Origin: Candidatus Thiosymbion sp.
GTDB taxonomy: Bacteria > Pseudomonadota > Gammaproteobacteria > Chromatiales > Chromatiaceae
Assembly: GCA_018435665.1 (NCBI GenBank)
Contig: JAHDND010000053.1
Location: 1-52,107, forward strand
Direction: 5' to 3'
Length of the DNA: 52,107 nt
The notes beneath the pieces are model-generated. The model had not been told where the DNA came from. It saw only the letters and a list, made by a program, of their open reading frames with translations, and ran no database searches. Below are positions 1-9,110 of the stretch, piece after piece. Numbering within the stretch: position 1 is the first letter of the stretch; every line of letters starts with the position of its first letter. Both the position numbers and the translations under genes were made by a program.

Positions 1-10
1 AGGGGCGTAA

Positions 11-325
11 TGGACCACAAGAGCCACTCAGAATACCCAAAATGAGCCCAAAAACGGGTTAAAACGGGCTGCTAAGTCAAAAATGACGCTCTCCAAGGGC
101 GGAAAGAGAGAAATCGGGTCATTCTTCAGCGTTTCCCTAGGCAGGCTGCTTGGTCTGATCACGGTAAGTGGGTTTGCCTCAATCATGGCGGGCATCGTTC
201 TTTTTGGCGGCATTCAACTGCTCATACTTGGAATCTTTGGCGAGTATTTGGGTAGGATGAACTTCAAGTCTTCGCATAAACCGTTATATGTGGTCAGTCG
301 CATCACCGAAGATGGCGGTCCGTGA
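11..325 (+). pseudogene. C-terminal remnant of a GT2 (GtrB/DPM1-like) glycosyltransferase
   Basis: The reading frame is open only after a stop at 8-10, with a first ATG at 83. It encodes the hydrophobic C-terminal end of a membrane-anchored family 2 glycosyltransferase: a helix (ITVSGFASIMAGIVLF) followed by the family tail GGIQLLILGIFGEYLGRM and a PLYVVSR-like end. In intact undecaprenyl-phosphate glycosyltransferases about 230 residues carrying the GT-A catalytic domain precede this; here they are missing, so the fragment should be inactive. It overlaps the next gene by one base. A GtrA-like gene lies 1.4 kb downstream, and GtrA normally partners such a transferase, so a former gtrA/gtrB pair is plausible. 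The rest of the gene could be displaced outside the window. Confidence 0.7.
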
Positions 326-1014
326 TGTCTAAGAAAGTACTTTTTCTCTGCTCGGGCGCTGGTGGAAACCTGCGCTTTCTGCATCTAGCAATTAAGAAAG
401 GGTGGCTGCCTGGTTGGGAACACATCTCCGTTATTACAGATAGGGACTGCCCAGCCGGCGATTACGCAGAGCGGGAAGGGTTACCCGTTGCTTGTGTAGA
501 TTTTGTTGAAGATCAACAAGAGAAGCTTCTCAATCAAGCAAAAGCGTGGTCACCAGATATCATTATAACGACGGTCCACCGGATATTAGGTGCAACTTTT
601 CTTGAAGAATTCGACGGGCGGCTCATTAACCTACACTATTCGTTACTGCCGGCATTTGCTGGCAGTATTGGTGCTAGTCCGGTGAGGGCCGCGATGAAAT
701 ATGGCGTCTGTCTGGGGGGGGCAACCGTGCACCGCGTTACTGGAGTATTAGATGGTGGACATCCACAAGCCCAGATTGCATTTCCAGTCACACCAGATGA
801 CTTGTTAGAAGAGTTGATGGACATTGAATTCCGAGCGGGGTGTATCATTCTGCTTGCGGCATTTCTGACGTTGAAGAATGATGCTAAGAAGAATTCTGGA
901 AACAGTCAGAATGGCATGGTATTAACAATTAAATCTCGAAATGCCCTGCTTAATCCCGCGGCTTTACTACCTAGCGAATTGTTTGAAGAGGGTTTCTGGT
1001 TATCAATAAAATGA
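325..1014 (+). CDS. PurN-like formyltransferase, probably acting on a sugar
   Basis: The 229-residue protein has the formyltransferase fold of PurN/Fmt enzymes, which move a formyl group from 10-formyl-tetrahydrofolate to an amine. The catalytic triad is visible: Asn102 and His104 in INLHYSLLPAF, and Asp143 in GVLDGGHPQAQ. The glycine-rich strand VLFLCSGAGGN opens the fold. In a polysaccharide locus with a sugar 4-aminotransferase (2127-3281), the likely substrate is a nucleotide-linked amino sugar rather than the purine precursor; that is inference. ATG at 325 overlaps the preceding stop by one base; a GTG lies just before it at 322. The last ~45 residues do not resemble PurN. It overlaps the next gene by four bases, so the two are probably translationally coupled. 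Confidence 0.75.
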   Translation: MSKKVLFLCSGAGGNLRFLHLAIKKGWLPGWEHISVITDRDCPAGDYAEREGLPVACVDFVEDQQEKLLNQAKAWSPDIIITTVHRILGATFLEEFDGRLINLHYSLLPAFAGSIGASPVRAAMKYGVCLGGATVHRVTGVLDGGHPQAQIAFPVTPDDLLEELMDIEFRAGCIILLAAFLTLKNDAKKNSGNSQNGMVLTIKSRNALLNPAALLPSELFEEGFWLSIK

Positions 1015-1724
1015 GTAAGACAGTTGTTATTCTTCAATCAAGCTACATACCTTGGAAAGGCTATTTTGATCTAGTCCATGATGCCAGTCTGTTTGTGTTT
1101 TATGATGATGTGCAATTCACGAAGAATGATTGGCGTAACCGCAATAAGGTTAAGACCAAGAACGGTGCTGAGTGGATCACGATTCCAGTAGGTGGCGGAA
1201 CAGCCAGGCTTATTAACGAGGTCGAGATACAGGAGGGTACGTGGCAAGCCAAGCATTGGAAGACAATACAATATAACTATGCCAAGTGTCCTTATTTCTC
1301 CTACTACCGGGAGTTTTTCGAGGACGTTTACCTGGGTCGACAATGGAGTAGCTTGTCAAAATTAAACCAGCATCTTGTTTGCAGTATTTCGGTTGAACTG
1401 CTTGGCATCGACACTGACTTCAGGGATTCCTGTGAATTTCACGCGGTTGGGAAGAAGCTTGATAGATTACTAGATTTGGTTATCAAAACCGATGCGGATC
1501 GTTATATTTCAGGGCCTGCTGCAAAGGAATATATCGACCCTGAGCAATTTGCTAATGCTGGCGTCGAACTTGTTTGGAAAGATTACGCTGGTTACCCTGA
1601 GTATCCTCAACGCTATCCACCATTTGAGCACGGCGTTTCGATCTTAGACCTGCTCTTCAACGTCGGTCCTGATGCACCTTGGTACATATGGGGATGGCGT
1701 GAGGGTGGGAGCATTCCAGCGTGA
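1011..1724 (+). CDS. WbqC family protein
   Basis: This 237-residue cytoplasmic protein shows the WbqC family signature at its N-terminus: ILQSSYIPWKGYFDLV, then FVFYDDVQFTKNDWRNRNK. WbqC-like proteins are found in O-antigen and other glycan loci. Their biochemical role is poorly defined; some are thought to take part in amino-sugar modification. The length is typical of the family. It begins with ATG inside an ATGA overlap with the formyltransferase gene and ends overlapping the GtrA-like gene, forming a tight operon. The codon use is AT-rich relative to the wecE gene downstream, suggesting a different origin. Confidence 0.85.
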   Translation: MSKTVVILQSSYIPWKGYFDLVHDASLFVFYDDVQFTKNDWRNRNKVKTKNGAEWITIPVGGGTARLINEVEIQEGTWQAKHWKTIQYNYAKCPYFSYYREFFEDVYLGRQWSSLSKLNQHLVCSISVELLGIDTDFRDSCEFHAVGKKLDRLLDLVIKTDADRYISGPAAKEYIDPEQFANAGVELVWKDYAGYPEYPQRYPPFEHGVSILDLLFNVGPDAPWYIWGWREGGSIPA

Positions 1725-2119
1725 GATGGTATGCGCAGTTTCTGCGGTTTGGTTTCGTTGGCGTAGCGAGCAATCTTATTGGGTATGTGTTATATATTGT
1801 GCTTACCAATGCGGGGACTGGCCATAAGACCGCGATGACGATACTGTTCGCGATTGGTACATTTCAAACCTTTTTCTTCAATAAGTGTTGGACTTTTGGT
1901 TACGAGGGCTTTTTTCATTCTTCATTGGCAAAATATGTGCTTGCCTACGGTCTTTCGTATTTGCTCAATCTATTTTCGTTAATGCTGTTCGTCGATCATT
2001 TAGGCTTACCGCACCAGGTCATACAGGGCGTTATGATTCTTAGCCTTGCCCTGATGCTCTTTCTGCTGCAAAAGTACTGGGTGTTTCGTGCCCCCCCGCC
2101 CGCCATGACACAGGGATGA
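1721..2119 (+). CDS. GtrA family membrane protein
   Basis: A 132-residue protein of four predicted membrane helices. The start QFLRFGFVGVASNLIGYVLY and the middle GTFQTFFFNKCWTFGY match the GtrA/DPMS family, which is believed to flip or position polyprenyl-phosphate-linked sugars made by a partner GT2 enzyme. The start is GTG at 1721, overlapping the end of the WbqC gene by four bases. The only GT2 partner in view is the truncated fragment at 11-325, so this protein may have lost its partner or use one elsewhere. Confidence 0.85.
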   Translation: MRWYAQFLRFGFVGVASNLIGYVLYIVLTNAGTGHKTAMTILFAIGTFQTFFFNKCWTFGYEGFFHSSLAKYVLAYGLSYLLNLFSLMLFVDHLGLPHQVIQGVMILSLALMLFLLQKYWVFRAPPPAMTQG

Positions 2120-2126
2120 ATTAAGC

Positions 2127-3281
2127 ATGATGATTCCTTTTAATAAGCCCTACCTCGGCGGCAAAGAGCTTTGGAACATCGCTCAAGCCCACGCTAAGGG
2201 TCAGATGGCCGGAGACGGCAGCTTTACCAAGCAATGCCAAGCCTGGCTGGAACAGCGCACCGGCACCCGCAAGGCCCTTCTCACCCACTCCTGCACCGCC
2301 GCGCTGGAGATGGCCGCCATCCTCGCCGACCTGCAACCGGGCGACGAGGTGATCATGCCGTCCTACACCTTCGTCTCCACCGCCAACGCCTTCGTGTTGC
2401 GCGGCGCGGTGCCGGTGTTCGTCGACATCCGCCCGGATACCCTGAATCTGGATGAGCGCAAGATCGAGGCCGCCATCACGCCGCGCACCCGCGCCATCGC
2501 GCCGGTGCACTATGCCGGGGTGGGTTGCGACATGGACGCCATCATGGCGATCGCCGAGCGACACGGGCTGCTGGTCATTGAGGATGCGGCGCAGGGGGTT
2601 CTGGCCCGTTATCGCGACCGCACGCTCGGCGCCATCGGTCATCTGGGCGCCTTCAGCTTCCACGAGACCAAGAACATCATCTCTGGCGAGGGCGGGGCGC
2701 TGCTGATCAACGATCCGGCCCTGGCCACGCGCGCCGAGATCATCCGCGAGAAGGGCACCAACCGCAGCCAGTTCTTCCGCGGTCAGGTGGACAAGTACAC
2801 TTGGGTGGACATCGGCTCGTCCTACCTGCCCGGCGAGATCATCGCCGCCTTCCTCTGGGCGCAGATGGAGGAGGCCGACGCCATCACGGCACGCCGGCTG
2901 GCGCTCTGGGAGCGATACCACGCGGCCTTCGAGCCGCTGGAGCGGGCCGGCCGCGTGCGCCGCCCGGTGATCCCAGACGGCTGCGGTCACAACGCGCACA
3001 TGTATTACCTGCTGCTGCGGGACCTGGACGACCGTACTGCCTTCATCCAGGCGATGAGGGCCGAGGACATTCATTGCGTCTTCCACTATGTGCCGCTGCA
3101 CAGCGCCCCGTATGGCCAGAAGGTCGGCCGAGCGGCCGATGATCTGCCGTTGACAACGGACCTGGCAGATCGTTTGGTGCGCCTGCCGCTGTGGCTGGGG
3201 CTGGAGGAGCAGCAAAAGCGGGTTATAGAGACGGCAAACCGGGTGTTGGGGGCTGATCGTATTCCCATGTCCTATACGTAA
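2127..3281 (+). CDS. wecE: dTDP-4-amino-4,6-dideoxygalactose transaminase (DegT/DnrJ/EryC1/StrS family)
   Basis: A PLP-dependent sugar aminotransferase making a 4-amino-4,6-dideoxyhexose nucleotide (dTDP-Fuc4N in the WecE family) from the 4-keto sugar with glutamate as donor. It resembles E. coli WecE from MIPFN at the start through DGSFTKQCQ, PGDEVIMPSYTFVSTANAFV, VHYAGVGCDMD and EKGTNRSQFFRGQVDKYTW. The PLP lysine is in SFHETKN (Lys181 counting from the second Met). ATG codons at 2127 and 2130 are both possible; the latter gives the canonical MIPFN start. The gene is far more GC-rich than the four genes before it. The dTDP-glucose enzymes needed to make its substrate are not in the window. 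The product is a natural acceptor for the acyl- or formyltransferases nearby. Confidence 0.93.
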   Translation: MMIPFNKPYLGGKELWNIAQAHAKGQMAGDGSFTKQCQAWLEQRTGTRKALLTHSCTAALEMAAILADLQPGDEVIMPSYTFVSTANAFVLRGAVPVFVDIRPDTLNLDERKIEAAITPRTRAIAPVHYAGVGCDMDAIMAIAERHGLLVIEDAAQGVLARYRDRTLGAIGHLGAFSFHETKNIISGEGGALLINDPALATRAEIIREKGTNRSQFFRGQVDKYTWVDIGSSYLPGEIIAAFLWAQMEEADAITARRLALWERYHAAFEPLERAGRVRRPVIPDGCGHNAHMYYLLLRDLDDRTAFIQAMRAEDIHCVFHYVPLHSAPYGQKVGRAADDLPLTTDLADRLVRLPLWLGLEEQQKRVIETANRVLGADRIPMSYT

Positions 3282-3290
3282 CTCAGGATC

Positions 3291-4751
3291 TTGTCCGTCA
3301 AGCGAATGATCGCCCACGCCAAATCCACCCTCCGCCGTCTGCTGCCGAAGAATGCCTTTGCCCGTGGTGTCGGCATCCTGGTAGGCGGCACCGCAGGACT
3401 ACAGCTACTCAGCCTCCTGACGGCACCCATCTACACGCGGCTCTATACGCCGAACGATTTTGGCTTGCTCGCCGTCTTTACCAGCCTGATCGCGCTCATC
3501 GCGGTCATCGCCAGCTTACGCTATGAACTGGCAATCCCCTTGCCGGAGGACGATCAAGAAGCCGCGAATATCGTCGTACTCGCCTTGTTGATCGTCAGCG
3601 GGATTGCAGGGGTCACCCTTGTCGTGATCGCCTTCCTTAGGCAGCCCATTGCCGCCGTGTTGGACGTTCCCCAACTCGCGGATTATTTATGGCTGCTACC
3701 GGTCGGTATCCTCTTGGGCGGGGCTTACAACGTATTCAACTATTGGGCGGTGCGCACCAAGAATTTCACGGGCATCACCACCACCCGGATTCAGCAAGCG
3801 CTGGTGAGCATCGCGCTCAAGCTGGCTGGCTTTAAGGCCGGCGCTGTCATGCTCCTTCTTGCCCATGTCACCTCCCAAAGTGTCGGCGCGACCGCCCTGG
3901 GCCGCGCGGCGCTCCAGCACCCTGGCTTTCGCGGGGTCAGGTGGTCTGAAATCACGCGGGTCGCGGGACGCTATCGACGGTTCCCACTGTTTTCCACCTG
4001 GGAAGGCCTGTTCAACACCGCGGGCATGCAACTCCCCCCCCTCATGTTCGCTGGGCTGTTCGGTCCAGCGGCCGCGGGGCTCTATAGCCTGGCCAATGCG
4101 GTACTCAGCCTGCCGATGTCGCTCATCGGCGGCGCGATCGGTCAAGTATTTTTCGCCAGTGCCGCGGAGGCTTATCGCACCGGGAAGCTTGGCTCACTCA
4201 TTGCCCAATTGCACGACAAGCTGGCCCACATTGGCATGCCGCCGGCCCTGGTGCTGATGCTGCTGGGTCCAGACCTCTTTAGCTTCGTCTTTGGGCCACA
4301 GTGGCGCCAAGCCGGTGACTTCGCCCGGTGGATGGCGCCCTGGCTGTACCTCGTGTTCGTTGCTTCACCCATCAGCACCCTGTTCGCGGTCATGGAACGG
4401 CAGAAGCAGGGGCTGGCGTTTCAGGTCATTCTGCTCGTGGCCCGCATCATCGCCATTCTGATTGGCGCTTGGCAACAGAACCTGGAACTGACCATTGTGC
4501 TCTTTGCTGGCGTCAGCGCCCTATGCTGGCTTGGCTTCCTGTTCTGGGTCGCGTTTATCACGGGCAACCCCGCCATGACCATGATCAAGCCGACGCTGCG
4601 CGCCTTTGGTATCGCCCTGCTCTGCGCCGCACCCATCATGGCCGGCTACCTGGTGGATGCTGTCAGTCCCCAGTCCTGGGCCCTCCTCCTGCTGCTGACG
4701 GCACTGCTGGTCAGCGCGCGTTATTGGCAACTCTTGCGTCAGGCGTATTGA
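3291..4751 (+). CDS. Wzx-type lipid-linked oligosaccharide flippase
   Basis: A 486-residue polytopic membrane protein of the MOP/polysaccharide-export class. The N-terminus carries the family pattern: GVGILVGGTAGLQLLSLLTA, then PIYTRLYTPNDFGLLAVFTS. About 12 hydrophobic segments follow. Such proteins move the undecaprenyl-linked repeat unit across the inner membrane. The start is a TTG at 3291 preceded by AGGA; an ATG at 3306 is an alternative. It ends in a one-base TGATG overlap with the Asn-synthase-like gene, so the two are co-transcribed. The only flippase seen in the window, it is the presumed exporter for the whole cluster. Confidence 0.88.
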   Translation: MSVKRMIAHAKSTLRRLLPKNAFARGVGILVGGTAGLQLLSLLTAPIYTRLYTPNDFGLLAVFTSLIALIAVIASLRYELAIPLPEDDQEAANIVVLALLIVSGIAGVTLVVIAFLRQPIAAVLDVPQLADYLWLLPVGILLGGAYNVFNYWAVRTKNFTGITTTRIQQALVSIALKLAGFKAGAVMLLLAHVTSQSVGATALGRAALQHPGFRGVRWSEITRVAGRYRRFPLFSTWEGLFNTAGMQLPPLMFAGLFGPAAAGLYSLANAVLSLPMSLIGGAIGQVFFASAAEAYRTGKLGSLIAQLHDKLAHIGMPPALVLMLLGPDLFSFVFGPQWRQAGDFARWMAPWLYLVFVASPISTLFAVMERQKQGLAFQVILLVARIIAILIGAWQQNLELTIVLFAGVSALCWLGFLFWVAFITGNPAMTMIKPTLRAFGIALLCAAPIMAGYLVDAVSPQSWALLLLLTALLVSARYWQLLRQAY

Positions 4752-6388
4752 TGGCCCCCTTTGTCTTACACCTCTCCGGTCCGGGATGGACCGAGTCCGC
4801 ACCGTCCGACGGCCCCCGCTGCTGGCTGAAAGGGCAGACCTATCTGGATGGCAACCCGATCGGGGTGAACGACCTGGCAAGCCATCTGCGTGCAGCGCCC
4901 TCGTCACCGCAATCCTTGACGGCGAACTTGACCCGGTTGAACGGCTTTTACGCCTGGGTCACCCAAGCGGACCAGGAACTGCGCGCCGGGGTGGACCATG
5001 TCCGCTCACGGCCCCTGTTCTATGGGCAGGCCGGGGGCCGATTCTACCTGGCGGACGAGGCCGAATGGGTGCGTCAGCAAGTCGGCGACCAGGAAATGGA
5101 CCCGATCGCCCGCGAGGAATTCCAGCTCGCGGGCTATGTCACCGGTGCCGACACCCTCTTTCCCCACGTCAAGCAACTCCAGGCGGGTGAGTGCCTGGTG
5201 GCAAAGGCAGGCGGGGACGGCATCATCCGGGTGGAGACCCAGCGTTACTACCGCTTTCTGCACACCGAGCCGGCGAGCCATAACGAAACCGCCCTGGGCG
5301 CGGAACTGGACCGGGTCGCGGTCGTCAGCGTCCAACGCCTGATCGACTACGCTGGCGGCCGCCAGATTGTGGTGCCGCTGAGTGGCGGCTACGACTCGCG
5401 CCTGATCGTGACCCTCCTGAAGCGGCTGGGCTATGACAACGTCCTGACCTTCACCTACGGCGTGCCGGGCAACAAGGAGTCGACGTACAGCCAGCGCGTG
5501 GCCGAGGCGCTGGGGCTGCGCTGGCATTTCGTGGAGTACAGCGAGACACTCTGGCGCGAGGCCTGGCAGACGCCCGAGCGCTGGGCGTATCAAAAGTGGG
5601 CCTCGGGCTGGACGAGCATCGCCCATGTGCAGGACTGGCTGGCGGTGAAGGTGATGAAAGCACAGGGGGTGCTGGGGTCGGATTGCCTGTTCGTGCCGGG
5701 GCATACCGGTGACTTCATTTCCGGTGGCCATATACCGGCGAATACCTTTGAGCGCACCAGCTTCACCCTGGCTGATGCGGCTGACGCGGTATTTTCGAAG
5801 CACTACGGGTTGGCGCCGCTGAAGTTCTTCGACACGAACAGGCAGGCTTGGGCAGAACGTATCCGTGACCGGATGGAGCGGGATGGTATCGTGACCGCTT
5901 GGGAGTATGCGGATGTTTGCGAGAAATGGGAGTGGCAGGAACGCCAGGCTAAGTTCATTTGTAACTCGGTGCGGGTGTATGAGTTCTTTGGCTATGACTG
6001 GTGGATGCCATTGTGGGATAAGGAGTTTATGGAGTTTTGGGAGGGGGTGCCGTTGGTTTTGCGTAAGGAGCGGGAGTGGTATAAGTCATATGTCAGCGGA
6101 CAGTTTTCGATGCATTCAGCAGATGACCAGTCTTTAAGTTTAAAAAACGCAGCCGATCAAACTGGGGTGCTTTCGTTGCTGATCAATAGCCAACTTGGAA
6201 TGCTTGCAAGAAAGATTGGTTTTTTGAGACCTGTTGGCCGGAAGGTCTTAGGCTCCGAGAATAGAAAAAGCAACTTGGGATGGGAGGGCTGGTATACCCC
6301 TGAACAGTATGCTGATTTTCAGCAAAAAGGTATTTCAATTAACGGGATGCTCGCGGTTTCTTTTGTCAATGAAAGGGATGTTTTGTGA
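4751..6388 (+). CDS. Asparagine synthase-like protein with degenerate glutaminase domain
   Basis: A 545-residue protein of the AsnB/PP-loop superfamily. The ATP-pyrophosphatase loop SGGYDSR is intact at 211-217 and is followed by the expected TFTYG strand. The N-terminal third resembles the class II glutamine amidotransferase fold, but the protein starts MAPFVLH and lacks the catalytic Cys2, so it cannot hydrolyse glutamine in the usual way. Amidotransferase-like proteins of this sort occur in glycan loci, perhaps activating a carboxyl group through an adenylate. I place the start at ATG 4751, overlapping the wzx stop; the open frame runs further upstream inside wzx but that part is not coding. 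Base composition falls sharply after about 6110, within the last 90 codons. Confidence 0.78.
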   Translation: MAPFVLHLSGPGWTESAPSDGPRCWLKGQTYLDGNPIGVNDLASHLRAAPSSPQSLTANLTRLNGFYAWVTQADQELRAGVDHVRSRPLFYGQAGGRFYLADEAEWVRQQVGDQEMDPIAREEFQLAGYVTGADTLFPHVKQLQAGECLVAKAGGDGIIRVETQRYYRFLHTEPASHNETALGAELDRVAVVSVQRLIDYAGGRQIVVPLSGGYDSRLIVTLLKRLGYDNVLTFTYGVPGNKESTYSQRVAEALGLRWHFVEYSETLWREAWQTPERWAYQKWASGWTSIAHVQDWLAVKVMKAQGVLGSDCLFVPGHTGDFISGGHIPANTFERTSFTLADAADAVFSKHYGLAPLKFFDTNRQAWAERIRDRMERDGIVTAWEYADVCEKWEWQERQAKFICNSVRVYEFFGYDWWMPLWDKEFMEFWEGVPLVLRKEREWYKSYVSGQFSMHSADDQSLSLKNAADQTGVLSLLINSQLGMLARKIGFLRPVGRKVLGSENRKSNLGWEGWYTPEQYADFQQKGISINGMLAVSFVNERDVL

Positions 6389-7356
6389 ATATCATCCTTA
6401 TCACTCAAGGCATTTCCAGGGTTGTACAACCCTTGCTTTATAGTGAACATACTATTCTTGCTATCTTGGAATCTGCACCACGTGGCTATGTAGCAAGCAA
6501 TAAGATAACCAACCTTCAAAGAAAGCTTGTTAATCTAAAAAATATATTTAAATCTGGACCGGCGACTCTTAAAGATCTGTGCAAGGAAAAAAATATCCCC
6601 TACTGTTTGATGACTTCAAGCGATGATGCTGGTCTTGAAGACTGGATAAAATTACTAAGTCCAGATTTGATTGTAGTCTTCAGCATGTCACAGCTACTCC
6701 GAGAGAATATCTTCCGCATTCCAAGGTGCGGGACGATCAATCTCCACGCCTCGTTTCTGCCAGAATACAGAGGCCCCAATCCAGACTTTTGGCAATATTA
6801 TGATCAGATTTTAAATCCGGGGGTGACTGTCCACTTTGTCGATGCAGGTGAAGACACTGGTGATGTGATTTTACAAGAGCGGGTTTCCATTACGCTTGGG
6901 ACAAAATCACCTGCACGTTTAGATAAATTGATCGGTGAGGTAGGTGTCCGCTTGTTGCTGAGCACGATTGATGCAATACAAACAGATTCAATTAATCCCA
7001 AGCCTCAACCAGCAGCAAGCCCGACGGTACGGGCTAGAAATATAAAAATAGACGAGCACGCAAATATCATCAACTGGCGTGAATGGCCTATTGAACATAT
7101 TTGGCATGTGATGCGCGGCACGGAGCTCTGGCTGAACTGTATTGAACAGCCGAGTGGATTATTTCGCGGGCAGCGCTGGATAGTTGGTGACTACCAAAAA
7201 GCTAAAACGAAAAATCTCACCTGCAAGGCAGGTTCGGTGCTGAAAGACTCGGCTGGATTTTTTGTCTGCTGCCGTGATGGGAAAATCAGACTGAGCAGAG
7301 AATTCAGCGTCAAGAGCCTGCTGCGATTATTATTTCACTCGAAATTTAAGTTATAG
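6385..7356 (+). CDS. Fmt-like formyltransferase family protein
   Basis: A 323-residue protein with the 10-formyl-THF-dependent formyltransferase fold. Catalytic residues are Asn119 and His121 in TINLHASFLPEYRGPNP and Asp157 in DAGEDTGDVILQ. The C-terminal part (about 215-300) resembles the Fmt C-terminal domain found in sugar formyltransferases such as ArnA-type enzymes. It starts with GTG in a GTGA overlap with the Asn-synthase-like gene. The gene is AT-rich, unlike its neighbours on either side. This is the second formyltransferase of the cluster and is not closely similar to the first, so they may act on different amino groups. Confidence 0.82.
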   Translation: MNIILITQGISRVVQPLLYSEHTILAILESAPRGYVASNKITNLQRKLVNLKNIFKSGPATLKDLCKEKNIPYCLMTSSDDAGLEDWIKLLSPDLIVVFSMSQLLRENIFRIPRCGTINLHASFLPEYRGPNPDFWQYYDQILNPGVTVHFVDAGEDTGDVILQERVSITLGTKSPARLDKLIGEVGVRLLLSTIDAIQTDSINPKPQPAASPTVRARNIKIDEHANIINWREWPIEHIWHVMRGTELWLNCIEQPSGLFRGQRWIVGDYQKAKTKNLTCKAGSVLKDSAGFFVCCRDGKIRLSREFSVKSLLRLLFHSKFKL

Positions 7357-7359
7357 CTG

Positions 7360-8871
7360 ATGGTATTGAGGATGTTTAATCTAAATCAGATATTCGATGG
7401 TTCTGCGTTCAGCAGCATCGGTTATTTTGACAGTGAAACCACGCTCACCGTAGCTGACGTCCTAGCCTGCGCCACAGCGCTTGTGGCTCACAGTCCGGGC
7501 CGCATCGATGGCGTGCAGCAAGGCATCTGTATCCTCATGTCGCGCGGGGCGCATTACATTGCGGCAATGTTCGCCGCCTGGCGCGCGGGCTTCTATGTGG
7601 TGCCGCTCAACTCCGCTTGGCCGGCGCAGAAGAACCTCGACATCATCGCTCGCATCCAACCGGCGGCGGTCCTGGTCGATGACGGCGCCTCGCTCTACAC
7701 CGACTTCCCGGTGCTGACGACATCGGCGCTCTTTGCCGCGCCAGCCGCCGCCGGCAACGATGATCCCCGTCATCCAGCCGGCCGCCTGCTCGCCTCCGAT
7801 ATCGCCTATGTGATCTTCACCTCCGGCTCCACCGGCGAGCCGAAGGGCGTGGTGATCTCGGCGGGGTCCTTCCGGTCTTATATCGACTGGACTCGGCGCT
7901 ATCTTGGCGACTATGCGCAGGCGCAGCGCCTGTTGCTGACCTCCGAGCTGACCTTTGACATCACCATGGGGGACATCGCCTTCGCCCTGGCCTTTGGCAC
8001 CGCCATCGGCGTGGCGCGGCATAACACCAATATCCCCAGCGTGCTGGCGATGATCATGCGTCATAAGATCGACGTCCTCTACTCGGTGCCGACCACCCAT
8101 CTGGCGTTGGTCGGTTTCGCCAAGCAAAAGAAGGGTGCGGATCTCTCCACCTTGCGCCTGATTCTTTCTGGCGGTGACCGTTTCCCCTGGCAGTTGGTGC
8201 GCGATTATGTCGCTCTAACCGGCGGGGCGCATTTCTTCAATGTGTACGGCCCGACCGAGGTGACCATCAACTGTTTCGCCACCCGGCTCGACGACAAGTT
8301 TGAGCTGGCGGAGCAAGGCAAACCTGTGCCCATCGGGGCCTGCTTCGATAGCCTGGATCATGTGTTGCTGGATGACGAGGGGCTGCCAGCCGCCGAGGGC
8401 GAGTTGTGCGTGACCGGTCCGCAATTGATGCTCGGGTACCACGGCGACCGGGAGCGGACCGCGGCGGCCTTTATCACCGATCCGCGCCTGCCCTTCGTCG
8501 ACCGGCCGCTCTACCGGACGGGGGACATCGGCTACGAGGAGGGTGGCCTGATGTATCTCAAGGGCCGGATCGATGGACTGGTCAAGATTCGTGGCTATCG
8601 CATCCATCCCGATGAGGTGTCCAAGGCCATCGATACCCTCCCTGGGGTGGAGGTGAGCGCGGCGGTCACGTTTGGCGGCCAGAGCGATGCGGCGCTGGCG
8701 GCCTTCATCAAGCTGAAGCCGGGCGTGACCTTGACGGGGCCGGAAATCAGCCGGGCGCTCAAGGACCTGATCCCGGCCTATATGATCCCAGCCAGATATG
8801 AGTTCGTGGCGACCTTTCCGCTCAATCAGAGTGGCAAGATCGACAAGAAGGCCCTGGCGGAGAGGTTGTAG
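7360..8871 (+). CDS. Amino-acid adenylation enzyme (DltA/NRPS A-domain-like)
   Basis: A stand-alone 503-residue adenylation enzyme. It shows the core motifs in order: phosphate loop FTSGSTGEPKG (153-163), NVYGPTEVT (near 297), YRTGDIG (near 386), GRIDGLVKIRGYRIHPDEV (near 404) and the catalytic-lysine motif NQSGKIDKK near the C-terminus. It should activate an amino or other carboxylic acid as an acyl-AMP and load it on the carrier protein encoded immediately downstream (one-base overlap), as DltA does with DltC. There is no condensation or reductase domain. ATG at 7360 is used; an ATG at 7372 is possible. The first ~80 bases are AT-rich like the preceding gene and the remainder is GC-rich. 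Confidence 0.88.
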   Translation: MVLRMFNLNQIFDGSAFSSIGYFDSETTLTVADVLACATALVAHSPGRIDGVQQGICILMSRGAHYIAAMFAAWRAGFYVVPLNSAWPAQKNLDIIARIQPAAVLVDDGASLYTDFPVLTTSALFAAPAAAGNDDPRHPAGRLLASDIAYVIFTSGSTGEPKGVVISAGSFRSYIDWTRRYLGDYAQAQRLLLTSELTFDITMGDIAFALAFGTAIGVARHNTNIPSVLAMIMRHKIDVLYSVPTTHLALVGFAKQKKGADLSTLRLILSGGDRFPWQLVRDYVALTGGAHFFNVYGPTEVTINCFATRLDDKFELAEQGKPVPIGACFDSLDHVLLDDEGLPAAEGELCVTGPQLMLGYHGDRERTAAAFITDPRLPFVDRPLYRTGDIGYEEGGLMYLKGRIDGLVKIRGYRIHPDEVSKAIDTLPGVEVSAAVTFGGQSDAALAAFIKLKPGVTLTGPEISRALKDLIPAYMIPARYEFVATFPLNQSGKIDKKALAERL

Positions 8872-9110
8872 TGTCCATACAGGATGAGGTCATCGCCATC
8901 GTCAGTCGGGTGATCAAGGTGCCCGCCAGTGAACTGGACGCGGAGTCTGGCCTGGGCACCGTCCAGGGCTGGGACTCGCTGAACCACACCAGTCTGGTGC
9001 TGGCCTTGGAGGATGCCTTCGATATCGGCTTTGACTTTGATGAACTTGACCGGATCGTGACCGTCGCGGCGATCACCCAGTCGCTGGAGGCGAAAGGGGT
9101 GACACGATGA
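8871..9110 (+). CDS. Acyl/peptidyl carrier protein
   Basis: A small acidic 79-residue protein with the phosphopantetheine attachment motif GWDSLNH; Ser36 is the expected attachment site. The helix pattern (VIAIVSRVIKV, LVLALEDAFDI, AAITQSLEA) is that of an acyl carrier protein. The GTG start overlaps the stop of the adenylation gene by one base, and the 3' end overlaps the AAC(3)-like gene by four bases. Carrier, loading enzyme and acyltransferase thus form one translational unit. Confidence 0.93.
   Translation: MSIQDEVIAIVSRVIKVPASELDAESGLGTVQGWDSLNHTSLVLALEDAFDIGFDFDELDRIVTVAAITQSLEAKGVTR

Noticed and set aside
2121..3317. 398-codon minus-strand frame opposite wecE
   Set aside because: It is a shadow of the strongly conserved aminotransferase; high GC makes long antisense frames common here.
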